The notes under the pieces were generated by a model that saw only the letters and a list, made by a program, of their open reading frames with translations, made no database searches and was not told the origin of the DNA. A stretch of 64,000 bases of DNA from Cohnella mopanensis. Its GTDB lineage: Bacteria; Bacillota; Bacilli; Paenibacillales; Paenibacillaceae. Each line of letters begins with the position of its first letter. Position 1 is the first letter of the stretch. Of this stretch, positions 37,388-46,300 are shown piece by piece. Location of the stretch: assembly GCF_022352055.1 (NCBI RefSeq), contig NZ_JAKRWM010000015.1, positions 1 through 64,000 on the forward strand, read 5' to 3'. The position numbers and the translations under genes are program-made.

Positions 37388-38165
37388 GCTTTCACCATCG
37401 TCTTTCGTACTGCTCTCTTCGTTCGCGAAAATTTCCTGCGAGCCCGGCTGGAAGTGGCAAAAACGAGAAAAGCCTTTAGCGAATTACGATATTTTCTACG
37501 TATGGAGCGGGGAAGGGGAGCTGTTTCTTAACGGTAAACCTTATAAGCTTGGCAAAGGCAGCTGTTTCTTGTTCCGTCCGGGAGACCACACGAGCGCTAC
37601 CCATAATCCGCAAAAGCCGCTCGTCCTTACTTATATTCATTTTGATGTATCGGAAAAAGTTGGACACGTCCCCGAGCCTTATCGGGAGATCGAGGATACC
37701 TTCGACTTCGAGCATATGCTCGCTAAATATGTACGATTGTTCTTGGTCCGTACATACGCGGCCGAGATAGAAGCCCAATTGATTCTGAAACAGCTGATCA
37801 TCCATCTGCTGCGTTACGAGCGGAAGGAACCGGTCGAGCGCAAAGCGAGTAACCAACTGACAGAGAGCATACGCGAAGTGGCCAACTACATTCAGCAACA
37901 TCCTGGCATCGTACATCGCGTGGACGATCTTGGCAAACGGGCGGGATTGTCCTCCCGGTATTTTTCCATCAAATTCAAGGAACTCATCGGGATGTCCGTG
38001 CAGACCTATATGATCCGGACAAGAATAGAGCGGGCGCAGCACTTGCTTATGCATGCCGGAATGAACGTGACGGAAGTCGCGGATGCGCTCGGTTACCGGG
38101 ATATTTTCTTCTTCAGCCGCCAATTTAAGCAATATACGGGAAAAAGCCCCTCGGAGATTCGTTGA
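37380..38165 (+). CDS. AraC-family transcriptional regulator with cupin domain
   Basis: A 261-residue regulator: N-terminal AraC-type cupin (~25-110, with VWSGEGELFLNGKPYKL) and C-terminal double helix-turn-helix (~165-261; LGKRAGLSSRYFSIKFKELIG split, then EVADALGYRDIFFFSRQFKQ). The ATG is inside the end of the MocR-like gene, so translation is probably coupled. AraC proteins of this form usually control carbohydrate genes; the target is not evident. Confidence 0.92.
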   Translation: MLELSPSSFVLLSSFAKISCEPGWKWQKREKPLANYDIFYVWSGEGELFLNGKPYKLGKGSCFLFRPGDHTSATHNPQKPLVLTYIHFDVSEKVGHVPEPYREIEDTFDFEHMLAKYVRLFLVRTYAAEIEAQLILKQLIIHLLRYERKEPVERKASNQLTESIREVANYIQQHPGIVHRVDDLGKRAGLSSRYFSIKFKELIGMSVQTYMIRTRIERAQHLLMHAGMNVTEVADALGYRDIFFFSRQFKQYTGKSPSEIR

Positions 38166-38198
38166 GGGGGACGTTCATAATATTCGCTTAAAGCGAAC

Positions 38199-38222
38199 GC
38201 GCGCCGAACATAATCGGCGCGC
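38199..38222. terminator. GC-rich hairpin between convergent genes
   Basis: GCGCGCCGA and TCGGCGCGC pair across six bases, between the AraC gene and psd. T-tracts are poor on both sides, so it is a weaker terminator candidate. Confidence 0.55.
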
Positions 38223-38239
38223 GCTGTTTAAGTTCGCTA

Positions 38240-39031
38240 TTACTTTCGCTCCAACAACGTTCCGAGCTTCTCGCCCATTAGAACCTTATCGCCTAGCTTC
38301 AAATCGGAACGGGGCTGCAGTGTTCCATCCTCCGTCAGCAGTACGATCGTAGAGCCGAATTCGAAGTAAGCCAGCTCGTCACCGCGGCCCAATTGGTGGG
38401 GCATAGGATCGACGTATTTAATGCTGCTTACGTTCAAAGCTCCGACTTTAACGACGGCAGCTTCTCCAACATCGTTACGGATATAGGTGACAAGCCTTTC
38501 GTTACGGGAGAGGACGCGCCGCATGGACGTCAAGCCGAATTCGTTAACCGGGTATACACGTCCGAGGATATGTTCGGTTTCCACAATCTCTCCTTCGCAA
38601 GGCGAGTGAATGCGATGGTAATCCGTCGGGCTTAAATAGAGTACCCAGAAGTAGCCGTTAAGGTATTGAGCAAGGCGAGGCGAGCCGTTAAGCAACTCCT
38701 CTACTGTATAGTCCTGGCCTTTAACCTGTAAGATCATACCGTCTTTAATTACGCCGCAGCCAGTGATTTTGGCATCGACGGGGCTGACTAGAACGCTGTC
38801 AGTCTGGTCGATCGGCCGTTTGCCGGGTTTTAGCCTGCGCGTGAAAAAGTCGTTCAATGAACGATAGTCCTCCAACCGTTTTTCCGCATCTTCAACCGGT
38901 ATTTTATACATCGCGGCGAAACGGGGAATCCAACGGCGGCTTAAGGAGGATTTAGCGAAACGTCCCGTCATGCGGGACAAAAATTTGCGTGAGGACAGTT
39001 CAGTCATCATGCGCAGCAGCCAACGAGTCAT
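38240..39031 (-). CDS. psd: Phosphatidylserine decarboxylase proenzyme
   Basis: A 263-residue enzyme that makes phosphatidylethanolamine at the membrane. The ATG at 39031 follows AAAGGAGTG; upstream frame extension is unlikely. Residues of the self-cleavage triad are visible: Asp86 (SPVDAK), His142 (YHRIHSP) and Ser227 in FEFGSTIVLL, where cleavage before the Ser gives the pyruvoyl group. Length fits the bacterial short form. It is divergent from the glycosyltransferase gene. Confidence 0.95.
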   Translation of the reverse strand: MTRWLLRMMTELSSRKFLSRMTGRFAKSSLSRRWIPRFAAMYKIPVEDAEKRLEDYRSLNDFFTRRLKPGKRPIDQTDSVLVSPVDAKITGCGVIKDGMILQVKGQDYTVEELLNGSPRLAQYLNGYFWVLYLSPTDYHRIHSPCEGEIVETEHILGRVYPVNEFGLTSMRRVLSRNERLVTYIRNDVGEAAVVKVGALNVSSIKYVDPMPHQLGRGDELAYFEFGSTIVLLTEDGTLQPRSDLKLGDKVLMGEKLGTLLERK

Positions 39032-39198
39032 GCAGCCGAGCACTCCTTTATCGTAAAATACATTCCCGAGAATTGTGACACATCGGTAGATAAAGTGCAA
39101 TAGTTCTTCGTATAACGTACATATGCCGTGACTTATCGCGCTTTGCCCGTATATGCTGTCACGACATGCCGACATTCAGCGGTAAGGGGAGTAGGACG

Positions 39199-40347
39199 AT
39201 GCTTAGAGCGGCTTTCATTACTCCGGGAGCATTCCCGATTCCGTCTTCGATGGGCGGATCCGTCGAGCGCGTAGTGGAGAAGGTAGTCCCAGGACTGCTT
39301 CATCGCGTCGATGCGACGATTTACGGCCGAACGAGCAAACGTTTAACTTCCAATGGGAATATAGGCGGAATTCCGATCGAAAGATTTCCCGGTTCGGATA
39401 AAGCCAAGTACTTCAGATTAGTTCGCAGCAGGCTTGCCAAAGCTAAACCTGAGGTCATTCAGGTCGAGAATCGTCCTTTGTGGATTCCTCGATTAAAGCG
39501 TTCTTTTCCTAATAGCCGAATATGGCTTAATTTACATTCAACCACCTTTATTAATTCGCCTTACTTGAGCAAAGCGAACCGAAAAAGATGTCTTCTCGCA
39601 GCCGATCGTATTCAAGTAAATAGCGAATTTCTCCGCGCTTACGTTCAGAAACAGGTTCCGATGGCGGCGGGAAAAATCAGAGTCAACCATCTAGGCGTCG
39701 ATGCGGTGAGATTTCCTGGAAGATCTAGTATAGAAGGCAACCTCATGCGACAAAAGTGGCGAGCGAAGCACGGATGGAAAAATCGACGTATCGTGCTTTA
39801 CGTGGGAAGGCTCGTCCCTCAGAAAGGCGTCCACCATCTTCTGCATGCTTTGCCGAGCCTGATCGCGAGTTCGCCCGATGTGTTGCTGGTCATCGTCGGC
39901 AGCGCGCAATACGGCTCGCATAGGCAGACACCATATACAAAGCGGTTGCGTCAACAAGCGAAGCGCTGGAAACACCATGTTCATTTCCAACCGTATGTTT
40001 CTCACGCCGAAATCCCGTATTGGTTTGCAATGGCCGACATGGCTGTTGTACCTTCCGTTGGGCAAGAAGCGTTCGGACTCGTTAACCTCGAAGCAATGGC
40101 TTCCGAGCTCCCTGTCGTCGCAACGAGAGCGGGCGGGATGAAAGAGATCGTCGTTGATGGCTCTACCGGCTTTCTCGTAAGAAAGGATGCCCCGGCCATC
40201 GTAAATGAGCTTGCAAACCGCATCAGTTACTTGTTAGTTAATGAGGCAGCGTGCGAGGAGATGGGACGCAGGGGGAGAGCGCGGGTTTTGAACCATTTTC
40301 TATGGCGTCATACCGCGGAGAGGTGGCTCGGGTTTCAGTTCACGTAA
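39199..40347 (+). CDS. GT4 glycosyltransferase, CotSA/YtcC-like
   Basis: A 382-residue glycosyltransferase of family GT4 (GT-B fold). The ATG at 39199 follows AAGGGGAG. The N-terminal FITPGAFPIPSSMGGSVERV and the C-terminal donor-site motifs LYVGRLVPQKGVHHLL, EAFGLVNLEAMASELPVVAT and GGMKEIVVDGSTGFLV are intact. The form resembles CotSA and YtcC, spore-coat-associated glycosyltransferases of Bacillus, which would fit the other spore-related genes here. The donor sugar is unknown. The 51-bp array starts 30 bases downstream. Confidence 0.87.
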   Translation: MLRAAFITPGAFPIPSSMGGSVERVVEKVVPGLLHRVDATIYGRTSKRLTSNGNIGGIPIERFPGSDKAKYFRLVRSRLAKAKPEVIQVENRPLWIPRLKRSFPNSRIWLNLHSTTFINSPYLSKANRKRCLLAADRIQVNSEFLRAYVQKQVPMAAGKIRVNHLGVDAVRFPGRSSIEGNLMRQKWRAKHGWKNRRIVLYVGRLVPQKGVHHLLHALPSLIASSPDVLLVIVGSAQYGSHRQTPYTKRLRQQAKRWKHHVHFQPYVSHAEIPYWFAMADMAVVPSVGQEAFGLVNLEAMASELPVVATRAGGMKEIVVDGSTGFLVRKDAPAIVNELANRISYLLVNEAACEEMGRRGRARVLNHFLWRHTAERWLGFQFT

Positions 40348-40380
40348 GGTGCGGCTGAAATGGCTCCAGGGGCTAGTTAT

Positions 40381-41177
40381 AGTCGCATAATGCGACGATG
40401 AGAAGGCAAGCGGAGCAAATCAGCCAGCTATAGTCGCATAATGCGCCGATGAGAAGTCAAGCGGAGCAAATCAGCCAGCCAATGTCGCAAAATGCGACGA
40501 TGAGAGGGCAAGCGGAGCAAATCAGCCAGCTATAGTCGCATAATGCGACGATGAGAGGGCAAGCGGAGCAAATCAGCCAGCTATAGTCGCATAATGCGAC
40601 GATGAGAAGGCAAGCGGAGCAAATCAGCCAGCCAAAGTCGCAAAATGCGACGATGAGAGGGCAAGCGGAGCAAATCACCCAGCTATAGTCGCATAATGCG
40701 ACGATGAGAGGGCAAGCGGAGCAAATCAGCCAGCTATAGTCGCATAATGCGACGATGAGAAGGCAAGCGGAGCAAATCAGCCAGCCAAAGACGCATGATG
40801 CGACTTTGGCTGGCTGATTTGCTCCGCTTGCCGTCTCATCGTCGCATTATGCGACTATAACTGGGTGATTTGCTCCGCTTGCCTTCTCATCGACGCATTT
40901 AGCGACTATGGCTGGCTGATTTGCTCCGCTTGCCGTCTCATCGTCGCATTATGCGACTATAACTGGGTGATTTGCTCCGCTTGCCTTCTCATCGACGCAT
41001 TTAGCGACTATGGCTGGCTGATTTGCTCCGCTTGCCCTCTCATAGTCGCATTATGCGACGATGAGAAGGCAAGCGGAGGAAATCACCCAGCTATAGTCGC
41101 ATTATGCGACGATGAGAAGGCAAGCGGAGCAAATCAGCCAGCCAAAGTCGCATGATGCGACTTTGGCTGGCTGATTA
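40381..41177. repeat. 51-bp palindromic repeat array with internal inversions
   Basis: Fifteen 51-bp units plus a partial one. Eight lie in one orientation (40381-40788), an inversion axis is near 40796, five follow in the opposite orientation (40801-41055), two again in the first (41055-41156), and a partial inverted copy ends at about 41177. Each unit contains the short palindrome GTCGCATAATGCGAC (with A/T and G variants at the centre) and the block AAGCGGAGCAAATCA. The array fills the whole gap between the convergent glycosyltransferase and mntH genes, where no gene is seen. Because 51 is divisible by three the units stay open in one frame, but there is no ribosome site. Confidence 0.95.
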
Positions 41178-41192
41178 GGCAAGGCGGATGGA

Positions 41193-42584
41193 TTATCCCC
41201 AGAACGTGCGATACAGCAAGTATAAATTCAAGCCCATGATGACAACCGCGATAAACCAAGCTAGTATGTTCAGCCACATCGGGTTGACGAATTGTCCCAT
41301 CTTCTTCTTGTTGCTAGTAAACTGGACGAGCGGTACGACGGCGAAGGATAACTGAAGCGACAGAATAACCTGGCTCAGAATGAGCAGATCCATCGTCCCT
41401 CTCTCGCCGTACATAGCCGTTACGATAACAGCGGGGATAATTGCAATCATCCGCGTAATCAGCCTTCTAAGCCAAGGAGCGAGTCGAATGTTCAGGAAGC
41501 CCTCCATGACGATCTGCCCGGCCAGCGTTCCCGTCAGGGTAGAGTTCTGACCGGATGCAAGCAACGCGACTCCGAACAGGATCGCGGCTAACGAAGTGCC
41601 TAGCATCGGAGCTAACAAGTGATAAGCTTGCCCGATCTCGGCAACGTCGGTGCGCCCCGCCGTATGGAAGACGGCTGCGGCGATGATGAGGATGGAAGCA
41701 TTGATGAATAAAGCGAAAAACAAGGCAATCGTCGAATCCCAGGTGGAGAAGCGGATCGCTTGCCGCTTCCCAAGCGCGGTTTGTTCGAACTGGCGCGTCT
41801 GCACAATGGAGGAATGCAAGTACAAATTATGCGGCATGACGGTTGCGCCGAGAATCCCTATGGCGATATAGAGCATTTCCGGATTTTTGACGATTTCGGC
41901 GGTAGGCACGAAGCCGCGGAGCACGCCTCCCATCTCCGGAGTAGACCAGATAAGCTCGAACGCGAAGCACAGGCCGATCGTGGCGATTAAGGCGATGACG
42001 AGAGCTTCGAGATACCGGAATCCTTTGTTTTGAAGGAACAGAATGATGAGTACGTCCAATGCGGTTAAAATTACGCCGTACAGAATGGGAATATTAAATA
42101 ATAAGTTTAAGGCAATGGCGGCTCCGATGACTTCAGCCAGATCGCACGCCGCGATAGCAAGCTCGCATAAGATCCATAAGCCGAAATTTACCGGGTTACT
42201 ATAATGATCCCGGCAAGCTTGCGCCAGATCCCTTCCGGTTACGATGCCTAGTTTACCCGATAGGGCTTGCAAGACAATGGCCATTAAGTTGGATATCAAG
42301 ATGACGGATAATAACGTGTAGCCGAACTGCGAGCCTCCTGCTAGATCGGTAGCCCAGTTTCCAGGATCCATATAACCAACGGCAACCATATATCCGGGTC
42401 CGGCGAATGCCAGAAACTTACGGAAAATAGAGCCGTTCTTCGGAATTCGGACGGTCCGGAACGATTCCGGCAAGGATACCGCATCTCTCTCTCTGCGCCA
42501 ACCGCTTTCTTTTGGATTGTTTTCTATAGGAGCTGTCGGATTTGTAGTGACGGGCGGCGTAGCAACTGCCAGTTCATCATGCAT
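41193..42584 (-). CDS. mntH: Nramp-family manganese transporter MntH
   Basis: A 463-residue proton-coupled divalent metal importer with 11-12 membrane segments. The metal-binding signature of segment 1 is [11 protein letters not shown] and that of segment 6 is [18 protein letters not shown] (MPH motif). A longer hydrophilic N-terminus (~55 residues) precedes the membrane part. The ATG follows GAGGTGA. A MntR-like box lies about 60-75 bases upstream, implying repression by manganese. Confidence 0.95.
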   Translation of the reverse strand: MHDELAVATPPVTTNPTAPIENNPKESGWRRERDAVSLPESFRTVRIPKNGSIFRKFLAFAGPGYMVAVGYMDPGNWATDLAGGSQFGYTLLSVILISNLMAIVLQALSGKLGIVTGRDLAQACRDHYSNPVNFGLWILCELAIAACDLAEVIGAAIALNLLFNIPILYGVILTALDVLIILFLQNKGFRYLEALVIALIATIGLCFAFELIWSTPEMGGVLRGFVPTAEIVKNPEMLYIAIGILGATVMPHNLYLHSSIVQTRQFEQTALGKRQAIRFSTWDSTIALFFALFINASILIIAAAVFHTAGRTDVAEIGQAYHLLAPMLGTSLAAILFGVALLASGQNSTLTGTLAGQIVMEGFLNIRLAPWLRRLITRMIAIIPAVIVTAMYGERGTMDLLILSQVILSLQLSFAVVPLVQFTSNKKKMGQFVNPMWLNILAWFIAVVIMGLNLYLLYRTFWG

Positions 42585-42644
42585 AATGGTTCACCTCGAT
42601 ATTGATGTTGTTCATGGCAACAAGTGTGGCGTTTGGGACATTAA

Positions 42645-42661
42645 TTTTCCCTAAGGCAAAA
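42645..42661 (-). promoter_or_regulatory. MntR-like operator of mntH
   Basis: The minus strand reads TTTTGCCTTAGGGAAAA, almost identical to the known Bacillus subtilis mntH MntR site core TTTGCCTTAAGGAAA (from memory). It is an imperfect palindrome at the position expected for promoter blockage. Confidence 0.75.
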
Positions 42662-42740
42662 CTTGAATGCTATAAATATACGCCCGAATCGAGGAAAAGT
42701 AAACCGGAAAATGCATCGTTGATTATCATTTGTGCAAAAC

Positions 42741-42772
42741 AAAAAAAGCTTGCCGAATAAATTCGGCAAGCC
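42741..42772 (-). terminator. Terminator of the ArsR-type gene
   Basis: Minus strand: GCTTGCCGAAT-2 nt-ATTCGGCAAGC followed by seven T, 45 bases after the arsR-type stop codon. Confidence 0.92.
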
Positions 42773-42817
42773 ATTGCCCGTCTCGACAGGAGAGCGGGTG
42801 TTTTGTGTTTTCACATT

Positions 42818-43183
42818 TTACCCATGATCCAAGTGTTGCAGCGTTTGCAGGAAAATTTGTTCAATGTGGGAATCATCGAGCGAGTAGAAGACGGTTTTTC
42901 CGCTTTTGCGGCGTTTAACCATTCTCATATTTCGTAAATACCGAAGCTGATGGGAAACGGCGGATTGACCCATCTCGAGCAGTACGGATAAGTCGTGAAC
43001 GCATAGCTCTTGATGGAGAAGCGCGCCGATCAGCTTAATTCTCGTGGGATCGCCCAGTGCTTTGAACAGCTCTGCCAACCGGGATGCGGAATGATCATTG
43101 ATCATTCGCTGCTTGATTTCCTGCAATGGAATATCCGAATGGGTACAGCCTTCACTGGATTGATCGAGCAATGGGTTGTTCAT
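42818..43183 (-). CDS. ArsR/SmtB-family zinc-type metalloregulator
   Basis: A 121-residue winged-helix repressor. Its residues align in number with SmtB: Cys61 and Asp64 in ELCVHDL (alpha3N site), and Asp104, His106, His117 and His120 in the last helix (DDSHIEQIFLQTLQHLDH), the alpha5 zinc/cobalt site of SmtB/CzrA. DNA-binding helix: QSAVSHQLRYLRNMRMVK. It therefore most likely senses Zn(II) or Co(II). No efflux gene is adjacent in the window; it lies between mntH and the giant repeat gene and has its own terminator. Confidence 0.93.
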   Translation of the reverse strand: MNNPLLDQSSEGCTHSDIPLQEIKQRMINDHSASRLAELFKALGDPTRIKLIGALLHQELCVHDLSVLLEMGQSAVSHQLRYLRNMRMVKRRKSGKTVFYSLDDSHIEQIFLQTLQHLDHG

Positions 43184-43301
43184 GGCTAGGCTCCCTTACT
43201 ATTCATTGCAAATGCTCTTCTATTATATCGTAACTGGTTATCCGCGGAAATATTGCGCCCCTAATTTGTTGTTCGGATAGGGATAGTCGCCCATCCTCGT
43301 G

Positions 43302-43329
43302 ACGTGCCCATGGGTGAATGCATATGATA
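43302..43329 (+). promoter_or_regulatory. Sigma-K-like promoter of the giant repeat gene
   Basis: AC (43302-43303), 17 bases, then CATATGATA (43321-43329) fit the sigma-K pattern (AC, 16-17 bases, CATANNNTA) from Bacillus. Predicted start is about 25-30 bases before the ATG, leaving room for the AAGGAGAGG ribosome site. Confidence 0.55.
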
Positions 43330-43362
43330 CTGAAGATTTCGATGACCAGGAAGGAGAGGCAC

Positions 43363-46300
43363 ATGAAAAAGAAACAGGCGAGTAAGACGACCAAATCGCG
43401 CCGGCCGCTATTCTATGTAGATAATCCGAACAAGCTTGAGCTGCAATGGCTGGATGACATACAACAATCACAAGCCAAGTCGATTACTCTACATGGATCG
43501 GCTGTATCCGCGCAGCAAACGACGGTAAGCCAAGCAGGGAGTAAACAGGGCCAGGGGCCAAGCAATGCACATGGAAACCGGAAGCCACTCAATGCAGCCT
43601 CGGCAGCCAAGAATGATCAAGCAAGCCCAAGTACGGGGATGCCACTTTCTTCCGAGCTCGTCTCGACTGATCAGGAAGCAGAGGAGATCATAGCGATCGC
43701 TTCCGCTTTGTCTCCTGCAATCGAGTTTCCGGCGGCAGTGGAATTACCGGATATTATCGCGGTCGTGGAATCAGCGGAATCGGAGAGCTCTCAATCAGCC
43801 GATGCGTTGGTCGCGATGCTGCAAGAGGACTCCTCGGATAACGAAGCGTTAGAGGCGGCTATCGTTGCGGAGGAATTGTCAGATAGGCAAGTGCGTCACG
43901 ACAAACTTGAAGAGAAGAGAATGCCCTTGCGTCCAGCTCCGATCGTCTACACGGACGATATCGCGGATGAGGCGGTCACCGGAGAGAAGCTTGCTCCATT
44001 CGCGGTTAAGGCCGTTCATCTGGCGGCGGATTCTGTGAGCACCAATTCTATGGCGGACTTCTCCGTAACGGCGATCAAGCTTGCCGATGGATCCATCACT
44101 TCGTCGAAGCTAGCTCCGGAATCCGTCGTGGGGGACCATCTCACTAAAAACTCCATTTCCGGGCAGAAGATTCGCGATCGGTCGATTACGGGCGAGAAAT
44201 TACGCGACGGGAGCGTTTCTTCGGAGAAGTTAGCGGATCGGACGATCAGTTCGGACAAAATCGCCGAGGGCTCGATCCAATCGAAGCATTTGAATCTTTC
44301 GATTATTACATCGGAATTACTGCAAGACCAGATCATTACTTCGGACAAAATCCGCAGCGGTTCTATTCGCAGCGAGAATCTAGCCAATGAAAGCGTCGAT
44401 ACTTCGAAGTTGGCCGATGGTTCCGTCACGAACTCGAAGTTGCGCGACGGATCGATATCCAAGGACAAAGTGGCACGAGGGGCCATCGAATCCCAACATC
44501 TTACGGACGGGCTTGTCCTTGCTGACCATGTGGCTTTTGGAGTACTGCAGGGAAAGCATTTGGCTCCGCGCGCCGTGGCGGCGGAGCATCTCGCGGACGG
44601 AACGGTCGGCGCTCGCGAGCTGGCCGACCGTTCCGTGTCGGGAAGCAAGCTGATGCTCAGCACGGTTCAATCCGAGCACCTGCAAGCAGGAGCAGTAAAG
44701 GGTGAGCATCTCGAAAGCGAGACCGTTAAAACCAAACATCTGGCCGATGGAACGATCATTGCTTCCAAGTTAGCCGAGCAAGCAGTTACGACGCTTAAGC
44801 TTGTCGATCACGCGATCACTTCGACCAAAATAGCCGATCAAAGCATCGTTTCCGGCAAAATAGCAGACGAGGCTATTCAGACAAGGCATGTCGCTAAAGG
44901 AAGCATTCTATCCGATAAGCTGGCGGATGGCAGCGTAGAAGCGCGTCATCTGACTGATAAATCCGTGGATGGCCGGCATATGTCCGCCCAGGCGATCGGT
45001 AGAGAACATTTGCAAGAGGGATTGATCGGCGCCGGGCAGCTCGCGAAGAATATCGTACAATCCCAGCATCTATCCGACGGAGCAGTCGGAACTTCGCAAT
45101 TGTCGGATGGAGCAGTGAGTTCAGTCAAGCTCGGGGATCAATCGGTCAGTAGCCGGAATTTAGCCAACGCTGCCGTTAAAACCGAGCATTTAGCCTCAGA
45201 AAGCGTAACGACGGAGCAGTTGGCAGCGGGATCGCTAAGGCCGTATCATTTTGGACCAGAATCGGTTATAGGCGGAACACTGGCAACGGAATCCGTCGAT
45301 AGCCGACATATTCGGCAAGGAGCCATCGAGGCCGCTCATCTGGGGAATGCATCGGTAAGCACGGAAGCTTTGCAAATCGAAGCCGTGTCGGAGAAAAATA
45401 TCGCGCCCGGCGCCGTCGGTGAACGTCAGCTCGGCATACGTTCGGTATTCTCGCATCATCTGACCGATCATCTGATCACGTCCTTAAAGTTATCTCCTGA
45501 GTGCGTATCGACGGATAAATTAGCGGATTTGGCCGTGACGACGGCGAAGATCGCGGATGACAGCATCACTTCCGACAAGCTTTCCGACAACGCGGTATAT
45601 GAAAAAGCGCTGCAGGATGGAGTGGTTACGGGGAGAACGCTAGCGGAAGGATCCGTTACTTCCAAGCATCTGAAGATTAAGTCGATCAAGCAAGCCCATC
45701 TGAGCGAAGGTGCCGTGACGGCTTCTATATTGGCGGAAGGCTCGGTGACCTCGGACAAAATCGCGAACGGATCGGTCAAGTCTCAGCACTTGGTCACGAG
45801 TGCGGTGGAAAGCCGCCATCTCGCCGAGCAAGCGGTAATTGGCGTACATTTAGCCGAGAAAAGCATTCGCGACCTTCATCTGAATGAGGGAATCATCAAT
45901 GCAAGCAAGTTGGCGCCGAATAGCGTCGATAGCAGCAAACTCCAAGCGGGCGCCGTGAAGGAAGCTCATATCGGTGATAAGTCGATTACGTCCGTTCATC
46001 TTCAAGCGAACATAATCGATTCGGCCCATTTGCGCAAAGAAGCGGTAGGAGCGGCGCATCTGGCAAAGGAAAGCGTACAGGAAGCGACCATCTCGAACCA
46101 AGCGATTACAACGGATAAATTAGCGGATGACAGCGTCACTTCGAAGAAGATAGCTCTCCATAGTGTCGGTAACGAGCATCTGCAAATCGAAAGCGTGAGC
46201 GGCAAACACCTGAAGTCGGAAGCCGTACACGGTTACCACCTTCGCAAAGGAACGGTGTCCGTCTCGCATCTTGCGCCCGATTTGCTCGATTTGGCGAAGA

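Noticed and set aside
40457..41155. Open frames encoding ICSAC...ALCDY repeats in the 51-bp array
   Set aside because: 51 is divisible by three, so the frame stays open by chance; no ribosome site, and the frame is destroyed at each inversion.
40381..41177. CRISPR array
   Set aside because: Units are contiguous with no variable spacers, orientations are mixed, and no cas genes are present.
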